DNA from: Flavobacteriaceae bacterium
GTDB taxonomy: Bacteria > Bacteroidota > Bacteroidia > Flavobacteriales > Flavobacteriaceae
Length of the DNA stretch: 14,644 nt
Direction: 5' to 3'
Assembly (NCBI GenBank): GCA_002729755.1
Contig: PBYT01000001.1
Location: 12,275 to 26,918, forward strand
Shown in pieces: positions 7,030-13,728 of the stretch; the stretch's first letter is position 1, and each line of letters begins with the position of its first letter. Under the pieces are notes generated by a model. The model did not search any database and was not told where the DNA came from. It saw only the letters and a list, made by a program, of their open reading frames with translations. The position numbers and the translations under genes were made by a program.

Positions 7030-7221
7030 ATATACATATATATTTTTATATAATAAATAATATATTTAATAATATTATCATATATATACTAATAATACTT
7101 AATAATAAGTATAAATAATTTATATATATATAATATTTAAAAATAAAATAATACATTTACAAAATAATACAATGTTAAAATATTTTAACAAAAAAATATT
7201 ACTTTTATAAAAAATTTGAAA
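7006..7221. other. Extremely AT-rich noncoding stretch
   Basis: About 210 bp are made almost wholly of A and T, with many ATAT and TAATA steps, and no coding pattern on either strand. It contains a perfect inverted repeat, ATACTTA-ataa-TAAGTAT (7095-7112), and the AT-rich dyad near 7021-7037. It separates the recombinase-like gene (minus strand) from a small plus-strand ORF and must hold the promoters for both, but I cannot assign them reliably. No tRNA or clear structured RNA was seen. Confidence 0.6.
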
Positions 7222-7308
7222 ATGGGTGTAGGAAATATTTTTATTGGAACATTAGCTTTAATATTCGTAATTGTAATTATAGTGGAGTTGAAACAGAGAT
7301 TTTTTTAA
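7222..7308 (+). CDS. Small single-helix membrane protein (28 aa), putative
   Basis: ATG at 7222 opens a 28-codon frame ending in TAA. It begins MGVGNIFIGT, continues with a strongly hydrophobic stretch (LALIFVIVIIV, 11-21), and ends in a charged tail, ELKQRFF. This is the profile of a small inner-membrane protein with a periplasmic or short N-terminus and a positive cytosolic end. It is the only G-containing, codon-like sequence in the AT-rich gap, and an in-frame stop lies 36 bp upstream. The last four bases overlap the 3' end of the convergent dehydrogenase gene. I do not recognise the family. Small subunits of respiratory oxidases look similar, but no partner genes are nearby. There is no Shine-Dalgarno, which is normal for this group. 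It could be chance. Confidence 0.45.
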   Translation: MGVGNIFIGTLALIFVIVIIVELKQRFF

Positions 7309-8381
7309 TCTAAGAAAATCGTTTTACCCTTCTTTACAGCTTCATCACATGCAAGGGCAATTTGTAAACTCTTGTACGAATCTTCCAAGTGATCTTTTAA
7401 ATTGATATTATTTACTATAGAATCATAAAAAAATGATTGCTCATTATCACAAAGGTCTTGATGAGAAGGATCTTCATTATATACAACCTTCTTGTTAGGA
7501 GATATAAATTCACCTTCACTGTCAAGTTCAGAACTATGAATTTTTAGACAGTTATTTCTTGTATGATTTTCTATATTATCTGAATCTGAAGAATGTATAT
7601 CTTCTTCTGATACAATTGAGACAGATCCTTTCGGACCAATAACATCCTTGACAAAGAAAGCAGTTTCACTTATCATTGGGCCCCATGCAGATTCATACCA
7701 GCCAACAGATCCATCAGAAAATCTAATTTGTAATTGCCCATAATTATAATTATCATCTGGTATCTCGTCTGAAAGTCTAACACCAATTGCAGAAACACTT
7801 AAAGGTTTGGACTCAGTTATTTGACACATTACATCAAGATAGTGTACACCACAATCAACAATCGGACTAAGTGAATTCAATAAGTTTTTATGAACACTCC
7901 ATGTGTCACCTGAACTTTGTTGATTCAAATTCATTCGCATAGCAAGAGGTCTACCCATCTTTTTTGCCTCAACAATAAATTTTTTCCAAATTGGGTGATG
8001 TCTTAGAATATAACCAACAACAATTTTTTTCCCTTTTTTTATAGCTGTGTCAATAATAATTCTAGCACCTCTCAGATCTGATGCAACAGGTTTTTCAAGA
8101 AAAATATGACAATCATTTTCTAAAGCATATAGACTTATCTCTTCATGTGTATCTGGGTAAGTTGAAATACAAACAGCATCTGGTTTTGTTAGATCTATAG
8201 CCTCTTTATAGTCTTGAAATAACTTATAATCTGATTTTAGTTTATTGTTAAGATCGACCTTACTATCACCTCTTGAAACAAGACCACATATTTCAAATCC
8301 ATCATGATTTTCATAAGATATTGCATGAGATGCTCCCATATTTCCACATCCAATAACTAAAATCGAAATTTTTTTGTCCAT
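7305..8381 (-). CDS. Gfo/Idh/MocA family oxidoreductase, cytosolic
   Basis: This 358-aa NAD(P)-dependent dehydrogenase has no signal peptide and probably oxidises a sugar, inositol or related polyol. The Rossmann motif is VIGCGNMG (9-16). EKP (96-98) carries the catalytic-site lysine Lys97, and DCGVHYLDV (176-184) has the Asp/His pair typical of the family. The C-terminal domain contains GWYESAWGP, as in related dehydrogenases, followed by an unusual Ser/Asp-rich stretch (EEDIHSSDSDNIENHTRNN, about 258-276). It ends in a conserved helix (SLQIALACDEAVKKGKTIFL). It diverges from the OmpA gene, and a -7-like element precedes it. It is a single-gene unit, convergent with the small membrane ORF. 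The substrate is not assigned. Confidence 0.9.
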   Translation of the reverse strand: MDKKISILVIGCGNMGASHAISYENHDGFEICGLVSRGDSKVDLNNKLKSDYKLFQDYKEAIDLTKPDAVCISTYPDTHEEISLYALENDCHIFLEKPVASDLRGARIIIDTAIKKGKKIVVGYILRHHPIWKKFIVEAKKMGRPLAMRMNLNQQSSGDTWSVHKNLLNSLSPIVDCGVHYLDVMCQITESKPLSVSAIGVRLSDEIPDDNYNYGQLQIRFSDGSVGWYESAWGPMISETAFFVKDVIGPKGSVSIVSEEDIHSSDSDNIENHTRNNCLKIHSSELDSEGEFISPNKKVVYNEDPSHQDLCDNEQSFFYDSIVNNINLKDHLEDSYKSLQIALACDEAVKKGKTIFLD

Positions 8382-8415
8382 TATTTTGTTTTTTTTTATA
8401 CTGAATATAATTAAT

Positions 8416-8423
8416 CAAACATA
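8416..8423 (-). promoter_or_regulatory. Candidate -7 element for the 7305-8381 dehydrogenase
   Basis: TATGTTTG on the minus strand matches the Bacteroidota -7 consensus TAnnTTTG and lies 34 bp before the ATG. No matching TTTG is found about 19-20 nt upstream, so the call is tentative. Confidence 0.35.
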
Positions 8424-8466
8424 GGTAATAATTATTTATTTTGTAAATTGAGAACAAAATACTTCA

Positions 8467-9744
8467 ATGCGATTAACATTAGTTTTAATATTTTGTCTTA
8501 GTGTTTTCAGTATGACCTATAGTCAAACGCCTGAAAACCCATGGTCATTTGATGTTAGTGTTAACTCTGTTACCGTTAAAGATGAAGATAGATCAAAATT
8601 ATCCTTGCCTACTCTTAGCCTTTCAAGATATATTTTTGGAAACTTTTCTCTTGGTTTAAATTTCAGTGAAAACAATGTGGAAGTATCTAACAAGGATTTA
8701 TATTATTATTCATTAGATGGTATTATTAGATATGATATCTCCAATCAAACAGAATTACTTGGAGTTGATATCGATCCTTACCTTTTTGCTGGTTATGGAG
8801 TTTCTAAGTTTGGTGATGATGGAAACTTTTCAAATACTAGCTTTGGAGGTGGACTTAATTTTCAATTATCTAAAAATATAGCTTTAAATGCAGGTGTTTC
8901 ATATAAGTCTATTGGTGAGAATAATGCATATAACCATCTTCAACATGTTGTTGGAGTTAAATTTAATTTTGGAAAAGGTGATTCTGATGGTGATGGTGTT
9001 CCAGACAAAAAAGATCATTGCCCTGACGTTCCTGGTTTAGCAGAATTAAATGGTTGTCCTGATAGTGATGGTGATGGAATACCAGATGAAAAGGATCAAT
9101 GTCCAACGGCTCCTGGAATGGATTCAAAAAGTGGTTGTCCTGATAGTGATGGTGATGGCTTTGAAGATAGAATTGATCCATGCCCTAAAAAGCCAGGTGT
9201 TAATAATAGTCCTTGTCCTGATAGTGATGGTGATGGGATAACAGATGATGTTGATAATTGTCCAAATGAGAAAGGGCCAAAAAGCAATAATGGCTGTAAA
9301 TTAGATGATATTGATGGTGATGGAGTTCCTAATATAGAAGATTTATGCCCAAATGAAAAAGGCGATTCTCTTTTCTCTGGATGCCCTCAAATACCTATTT
9401 CTCTCGAGAACTTTATAAATAGTACTGAAATTTATTTTGATTTTGATAGTTCTGAGACTAAGTCTACCGAAACTGAAAAAGTAGACAATTTAGTAAACCA
9501 GCTTAATCAATACAAGCATATAAAAATTTCAATTAATGGTCACGCATCTTTTGAAGGTGAATCTTTCTATAATAAGCTTTTATCTGACAAAAGAGCGAAC
9601 TCAGTTAAACTAATGATTGAAAATAATGGGATTGATTCTACTAGATTAGAAGTTAATGGATTTGGTGAAGACCAACAAAAATATCCTAATATTCCTCCTA
9701 GCGAAAGAGCTAAAAATAGAAGAGTTCAATTCAAAATAGATTAA
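8467..9744 (+). CDS. OmpA-family outer-membrane protein with TSP3 repeats
   Basis: This 425-aa outer-membrane protein is built in three parts. A signal peptide (about 1-19, cleaved before Gln20) precedes a beta-strand-rich domain (20-169) that probably forms a small barrel. Five calcium-binding thrombospondin type 3 repeats follow, with cores DSDGDG at 172, 199, 227 and 252 and DIDGDG at 281, each paired with cysteines (DHCP, NGCP). The C-terminal OmpA peptidoglycan-binding domain (about 315-425) has YFDFDSS, GHASFEGE, LSDKRANSV and NRRVQF. The arginine contacting peptidoglycan (LSDKRA, Arg376) is kept, while the usual GHTD aspartate is Ser361. It would link the outer membrane to the cell wall. 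Fifteen bp separate its stop from the convergent next gene. Confidence 0.95.
   Translation: MRLTLVLIFCLSVFSMTYSQTPENPWSFDVSVNSVTVKDEDRSKLSLPTLSLSRYIFGNFSLGLNFSENNVEVSNKDLYYYSLDGIIRYDISNQTELLGVDIDPYLFAGYGVSKFGDDGNFSNTSFGGGLNFQLSKNIALNAGVSYKSIGENNAYNHLQHVVGVKFNFGKGDSDGDGVPDKKDHCPDVPGLAELNGCPDSDGDGIPDEKDQCPTAPGMDSKSGCPDSDGDGFEDRIDPCPKKPGVNNSPCPDSDGDGITDDVDNCPNEKGPKSNNGCKLDDIDGDGVPNIEDLCPNEKGDSLFSGCPQIPISLENFINSTEIYFDFDSSETKSTETEKVDNLVNQLNQYKHIKISINGHASFEGESFYNKLLSDKRANSVKLMIENNGIDSTRLEVNGFGEDQQKYPNIPPSERAKNRRVQFKID
9054..9236 (+). repeat. Identical 24-bp units coding TSP3 cores
   Basis: The same 24 bp occur at 9054-9077, 9135-9158 and 9213-9236, coding CPDSDGDG with identical codons; the first two copies match over 27 bp. 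The units are spaced 81 and 78 bp apart. The nucleotide identity suggests recent repeat expansion or homogenisation within the OmpA gene. Confidence 0.85.
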
Positions 9745-9759
9745 TTCAATCTTATTCTT

Positions 9760-11190
9760 TTAAATTTCCCAACCCTCTCTATATTTCCTAGTTAAGAACT
9801 GGTTAGCATTATCGAAGTTTGTAATCTTCATTTCTTTATTATCATAAAGAAGTTGTTTCTTACCAATAAAGACATTACTCCTTGGCGATCTTCTTAATAA
9901 GGCACTTCTAATTGCAACATTCCCTAAGAGAACTATCTCCGATAAAGGACCTGCAAAATCAAATGATGATGCTAAAGATTTCTGTTCTTTACTATTAAAT
10001 CCTGCTTTTATTGCATCTATCCATGAACTTTGATGACCAAATTCTGCACCTTGAATATCTTTTATTTTACCTTTTGTAACTTCTTTACCATCTATATATA
10101 GCCTAGCACGATTCCCATATTCGCTGGCAGTAATTACTCCTTTCTCACCAATCATTAAAATTCCATTATCTCCAATATCTTTATTTTCAGGAATTCCATC
10201 TGGGTGAGATGGTCTAAGTCCTCCGTCCATCCATATTAATTCAACCTCTGTATCATTAATTTTTGAGGGTTTAAATTTATAAGTAACATATGAACTTGCA
10301 GGACATGCTTCATCATAAATTGAAGATGGAGTATAAGATTTAATATAGGGAGTTCTTGGAACACTAGCTTCAATACTATAAGGTTCAAAAAGACCAAGCG
10401 CTTTTACAGGAACATCCATAAGATGGCAACCCATATCACCTAATGCACCAGTTCCATAATCCCAAAATCCTCTCCAGTCAAAAGGATGAAGGAATGGAGT
10501 ATATTCAATATTTTTAGCTGGTCCAACCCATAGATCCCAATTCATATCTTTAGGTTTTTTAGATTTATCTGGTTTATGAAGAGGAATTCCTTGAGGCCAT
10601 ACAGGTCTATTAGTCCAGGTATAAACTGTTTTAATCTTTCCGATTTTGTCATCTTTAATCCAATTTTGAATTATTGCTTGTTCAGGATTAGATGCACCTT
10701 GATTACCCATTTGAGTGACCACTTTATGTTTTCTTGCAAGATTTGTTAATAACCTTGCTTCTTTAACATTATGAGTTAAAGGTTTTTGAACATAAACATG
10801 AATGCCTCTTTCCATACACTCTTTAGCAATAACTGCATGAGTATGATCTGGAGTTGAAATAGTTATAGCATCAATATCTTTTTCTTTGTCAAGCATTTTT
10901 CTAAAATCAATATAAAATTTGGCTTTTGGGAATCTCTCCTTCGATACCATTACTCCATTAGCTGATGGATGAACATCACAAAGAGCTAAGACATTTTCCC
11001 TTCCATTTACACATGCGTTAGCAATATCAGACTGTCCCTTTCCATGAAGACCAATTCCTGCTAGATTTAATTTATCACTTGGAGGCGTGTACCCAACCCC
11101 TCCTAATACATTTCTAGGAACAATAAAGATTGATGAAGCAATAGCGCTATTCTTAATAAATTTTCTTCTTGATTTGTTAGTTGATGCCAT
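9760..11190 (-). CDS. Tat-signal Gfo/Idh/MocA family oxidoreductase
   Basis: This 476-aa protein belongs to the large exported Gfo/Idh/MocA branch common in Bacteroidota and Planctomycetes. SRRKFIK at 7-13 is a twin-arginine motif followed by a hydrophobic stretch, so the cofactor-loaded enzyme is probably exported folded. The Rossmann loop is GIGLHG (45-50). Other family blocks are STPDHTHAVIA (112-122), KPLTHNVKEARLL (136-148), QMGNQG (160-165), TNRPVWPQG (193-201), DLWVGPA (219-225), WRGFWDYGTGALGDMGCHLMD (239-259) and LIWMDGGLRP. The usual EKP is QKP (135-137). The substrate is unknown, likely a sugar derivative. It has its own good promoter inside the 3' end of the DUF3089 gene, and could also be read from that gene 46 bp upstream. 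Confidence 0.92.
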   Translation of the reverse strand: MASTNKSRRKFIKNSAIASSIFIVPRNVLGGVGYTPPSDKLNLAGIGLHGKGQSDIANACVNGRENVLALCDVHPSANGVMVSKERFPKAKFYIDFRKMLDKEKDIDAITISTPDHTHAVIAKECMERGIHVYVQKPLTHNVKEARLLTNLARKHKVVTQMGNQGASNPEQAIIQNWIKDDKIGKIKTVYTWTNRPVWPQGIPLHKPDKSKKPKDMNWDLWVGPAKNIEYTPFLHPFDWRGFWDYGTGALGDMGCHLMDVPVKALGLFEPYSIEASVPRTPYIKSYTPSSIYDEACPASSYVTYKFKPSKINDTEVELIWMDGGLRPSHPDGIPENKDIGDNGILMIGEKGVITASEYGNRARLYIDGKEVTKGKIKDIQGAEFGHQSSWIDAIKAGFNSKEQKSLASSFDFAGPLSEIVLLGNVAIRSALLRRSPRSNVFIGKKQLLYDNKEMKITNFDNANQFLTRKYREGWEI

Positions 11191-11220
11191 AATTTAAATT
11201 TTATTATTTTTCAATTTAAT

Positions 11221-11251
11221 CAAAATTAAATTATTCTCAATTCTTTTCAAA
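11221..11251 (-). promoter_or_regulatory. Bacteroidota-type promoter for the Tat-type Gfo/Idh gene
   Basis: On the minus strand, TTTG (11251-11248), a 19-nt spacer and TAATTTTG (11228-11221) match the -33/-7 consensus TTTG-N19-TAnnTTTG. The -7 element ends 30 bp before the ATG at 11190. The -33 part lies in the last codons of the DUF3089 gene. Confidence 0.6.
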
Positions 11252-12250
11252 CCATTTATTAACTCTTTGTTTTGCATTTACACTAATATCTTTCCAAAAT
11301 AAAGTAATATCTGCGAAGTGATAACTCCTTATAAACGAAAGGAAAAGTTTTCCTGGAATATCAGGTAAAGTTGACCAGACTATTCCATCTCCAACCTTTA
11401 TTTTAACATTCTCAGGATAAATAGTTAGGTTTTTATAGAGCAACCCTTTATGTTGATTTTTATCTGCATACTTTTGATCGTCCCAAGTTATTGGATTAGT
11501 TGCCACACCTCCTTTAAACCATTTCTCATAATTATCTTTTCTAGGCATCTTATTGTATTTGTATGTGTTCCATGAAACAAAGCCTCCAATATCAGTAGGT
11601 GACCTAAGTAACTTAATGTTTTTAAAATCTTCCTCATTTACTTTTATTCCAATTAAGTAAGCTGAAATAAACTTCTCTTGTAGGGGTTTACCATCAATAA
11701 ATTCTTTAATGAGCTCTCTTGCATGAAGTGTTCCTTGACTATGAGATGCTATAATGAATGGCTTGTCTTTGTTATAATTTTCTAGATAAAATTGAAATGC
11801 TCTCTTAACGTCTGAATAAGCCAACTTTAATGCTTTTTTTCCCTCTTCTTTATACCTCTTATTAAAAACTCTAATATGAGCTTGTCTATAAAAAGGGATA
11901 TATAGATTTCCAGCTTCCAACCATGCTGATGCTTGATATTTAACCGGTCTTTCATAAACATCATTTCTAATGTCAGCATCCCATATATCAGAATACCAAT
12001 ACTTATTATTTTTTGAAGTTAATAATGTTGGATAAATATAGAATATGTCTGCATTCTTGAGTTCTTTATTTATTTGTAGGTTTTTTAAAAAATCTGGATA
12101 GTTAGTTGGAAGAACAGCCCAGCTTTCTTCATTTGCGTAATCAGGGGCAATAATTTCAGGGTTATTATCAAATTCATATGGTCTATGTGAAACTTTACAG
12201 CCAGTAATAAACCAGAATAAAATGTATATTTTTATAAATGTTTTTCTCAA
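11237..12250 (-). CDS. DUF3089 alpha/beta-hydrolase lipoprotein
   Basis: This is a predicted lipid-anchored hydrolase of the DUF3089 family. The frame has no usable ATG. Two in-frame TTG codons (12262 and 12250) follow a TAA at 12263. I chose 12250 because it gives a textbook lipoprotein signal, MRKTFIKIYILFWFITGC, with Cys18 lipidated. Family blocks are ADIFYIYPTLLT (67-78), ASAWLEAGNLYIPFYRQ (107-123), the nucleophile elbow SHSQG (169-173, Ser171), SWNTYK, and a C-terminal YHFADITLFW in which His311 is the likely catalytic histidine. The substrate is unknown; an ester or acyl bond is likely for this fold. The gene diverges from the SOD gene and lies upstream of the Tat-type Gfo/Idh gene on the same strand, so the two may share a transcript. 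Confidence 0.87.
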   Translation of the reverse strand: MRKTFIKIYILFWFITGCKVSHRPYEFDNNPEIIAPDYANEESWAVLPTNYPDFLKNLQINKELKNADIFYIYPTLLTSKNNKYWYSDIWDADIRNDVYERPVKYQASAWLEAGNLYIPFYRQAHIRVFNKRYKEEGKKALKLAYSDVKRAFQFYLENYNKDKPFIIASHSQGTLHARELIKEFIDGKPLQEKFISAYLIGIKVNEEDFKNIKLLRSPTDIGGFVSWNTYKYNKMPRKDNYEKWFKGGVATNPITWDDQKYADKNQHKGLLYKNLTIYPENVKIKVGDGIVWSTLPDIPGKLFLSFIRSYHFADITLFWKDISVNAKQRVNKWFEKN

Positions 12251-12345
12251 AATACTAACCAATTAATATATTACACAAAATAAGCAATTTTATTTCAAAA
12301 ATTAAATGATATTTGTTATCTCAGTATATTATTAAATTTGCAATT

Positions 12346-12915
12346 GTGAAAATACTCCTAATAAAATATTGTATTATATCTTTCTTATTAATAACAATTA
12401 GTTGTCAAAACAAAAATGACTCTATAATTAAAATAAAAAAGTCTGTAACGGCTTTAAACGATTCTAATATTTCAGGAAATATTTCTGTAACATCAGAAAA
12501 TATTAGTGGTAAGTCTTCAGTTACTATTGAAGCACATCTATTTGGATTAAAACCTGGAGAAAGTTCTATACATATTCATGAATTTGCAGATTGCAGTTCT
12601 ATTGATGGTCTTAGTTCAGGTGGACATTGGAATCCAACATCTCAACCACATGGAAAGTGGGGAAATGAAGAAGGATTTCATCTTGGAGATATAGGTAATT
12701 TTTCTGTTGATAGCATAGGTCATGGAATGGTTAAATTTAATACAGATCTATGGTGTATTAATTGTTCGGATAGAGACAAAGATCTAATAGGCAGGTCTAT
12801 AGTAATTCATAACGGCTCTGATGATTACATCTCTCAGCCATCTGGTGCAGCTGGAATCAGAATAGGCTGTATGGAAATTTCATCTGATATTATAGATAAT
12901 GTAGAGTCTAATTAA
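12346..12915 (+). CDS. sodC: Cu/Zn superoxide dismutase, lipoprotein
   Basis: SodC converts superoxide to oxygen and hydrogen peroxide outside the cytoplasm. I chose the GTG at 12346 because it starts a 20-residue lipoprotein signal ending ITISC. A longer TTG start at 12313 would add 11 residues and spoil it. The 189-aa product keeps all metal ligands: His76 and His78 in IHIHE, bridging His94 (GGHWNP), His102, His112 and Asp115 (FHLGDIGN), and His155 (IVIHNGSDD). Arg172 (AGIRIGC) is the active-site arginine, and Cys83 and Cys175 are placed for the conserved disulfide. An extra CINC pair (Cys137/Cys140) is not typical. The gene ends overlapping the convergent acyltransferase by 8 bp. TAAATTTG at 12333-12340 looks like a -7 element but sits too near the GTG unless the message is leaderless. 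Confidence 0.94.
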   Translation: MKILLIKYCIISFLLITISCQNKNDSIIKIKKSVTALNDSNISGNISVTSENISGKSSVTIEAHLFGLKPGESSIHIHEFADCSSIDGLSSGGHWNPTSQPHGKWGNEEGFHLGDIGNFSVDSIGHGMVKFNTDLWCINCSDRDKDLIGRSIVIHNGSDDYISQPSGAAGIRIGCMEISSDIIDNVESN

Positions 12916-13612
12916 TAATTTTTTCTATCTGACTTGTAATTGATTCTATTGATTCATTATAATCAAACTTTAAAGGATTCCCAAATTTAAGTGAGAAAGA
13001 CTTATTCCTATTTTTTATTTTAAGACTATTTTTTTCAAACACCTCATCAAATCCATTAATAGTTATAGGAATAACAATTGGGTTAGTTGATTTAATTATA
13101 TGAGCTGTTCCAGGTCTAACAGGTTTAGAATTGTCAGTTGTACCTCTTGGAAAAGTTATTACCCATCCATCATTTAGAGCTTTTTTTATATTATCAAAGT
13201 CTTCAACTCTTATCTTTCTATTAATTTCTTTTCCAGATTCTTTCCAAGTTCTTTTAATTAATATTGAGCCAGTGTAACTTAAAATCTTTGTAATCAATGA
13301 TGCCTTCATAGTTTCTAAAGCCGCAATAAAATATATATTAGATTTTGGTTTTAATAAATAGGAAAGATTTCTAACAGAATCTTCTCTACCATTGAATGAT
13401 GCATTAAAAACGTGAAGCATTGCAATAACATCATAAAAATATGTATGATGGTTAGAAATAAATAAAACATTGTTATTCGATATTTCATTCAATATTGAAG
13501 TCCCTTGAATATTAAATCTTTTAGTACTAAATGTTTTGTAAGTTAAAGCTCCAATTAATGCAATTAATAGTTTTTTAATTATTAGATATTGGCCAAAAAT
13601 ATTCTTCTTCAA
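12908..13612 (-). CDS. PlsC-like 1-acylglycerol-3-phosphate acyltransferase family protein
   Basis: This 234-aa acyltransferase family protein has a hydrophobic N-terminal segment (IIKKLLIALIGALTY, 11-25) that could anchor it to the inner membrane. The catalytic motif H-x4-D is His56-Asp61 in SNHHTYFYD. The glycerophosphate-binding motif is FPRGTT (154-159) instead of the common FPEGTR, so two residues that usually contact the phosphate acceptor differ. A later IPITINGFDE strand (181-190) matches the fourth motif. Normally this family acylates lysophosphatidic acid in phospholipid synthesis. The altered motif suggests a different acceptor, such as an ornithine or other aminolipid, or a hydroxy acid (inference). 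The gene is convergent with sodC, overlapping it by 8 bp, and divergent from oxyR over 116 bp. No promoter was identified with confidence. Confidence 0.85.
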   Translation of the reverse strand: MKKNIFGQYLIIKKLLIALIGALTYKTFSTKRFNIQGTSILNEISNNNVLFISNHHTYFYDVIAMLHVFNASFNGREDSVRNLSYLLKPKSNIYFIAALETMKASLITKILSYTGSILIKRTWKESGKEINRKIRVEDFDNIKKALNDGWVITFPRGTTDNSKPVRPGTAHIIKSTNPIVIPITINGFDEVFEKNSLKIKNRNKSFSLKFGNPLKFDYNESIESITSQIEKIIN

Positions 13613-13697
13613 AACAAATAATTATACGTCTAATATACTCACTAGATATTTAATTTATTTTAACAAGTATTTATTATTTTAATAAAACTTTATTATG

Positions 13698-13705
13698 TAG
13701 ATTTG
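13698..13705 (+). promoter_or_regulatory. Candidate -7 element for oxyR
   Basis: TAGATTTG is a full match to TAnnTTTG and ends 23 bp before the ATG. The upstream -33 position (about 13675-13680) has only T-rich sequence and no TTTG, so it is a partial promoter match. This AT-rich divergent gap of 116 bp would also be the natural place for OxyR self-control. Confidence 0.45.
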
Positions 13706-13728
13706 ATTTACAATAAATAAATGTTATA

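Noticed and set aside
6397..7308. Complete mobile element or invertible segment around the recombinase-like gene
   Set aside because: I found no terminal inverted repeats, target duplication, transposase or long inverted repeats flanking a segment; the catalytic motifs are also degraded.
8963..9287. His-rich and Val/Met-rich frames (three) over the TSP3 repeats
   Set aside because: All are out-of-frame readings of the repeated GATGGTGATGG sequence in the OmpA gene; the His runs look metal-binding but are artefacts.
9745..9759. Terminator between the convergent OmpA and Gfo/Idh genes
   Set aside because: Only 15 bp separate the stops and no hairpin is visible there.
12308..12340. -7-like elements GATATTTG and TAAATTTG before sodC
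   Set aside because: The first has a mismatch, the second lies only 5 bp from the start codon, and neither has a TTTG at the right distance; kept only as a note.
12313..12345. N-terminal extension of SodC from TTG 12313
   Set aside because: It would place 11 extra residues before a complete lipoprotein signal that starts naturally at GTG 12346.
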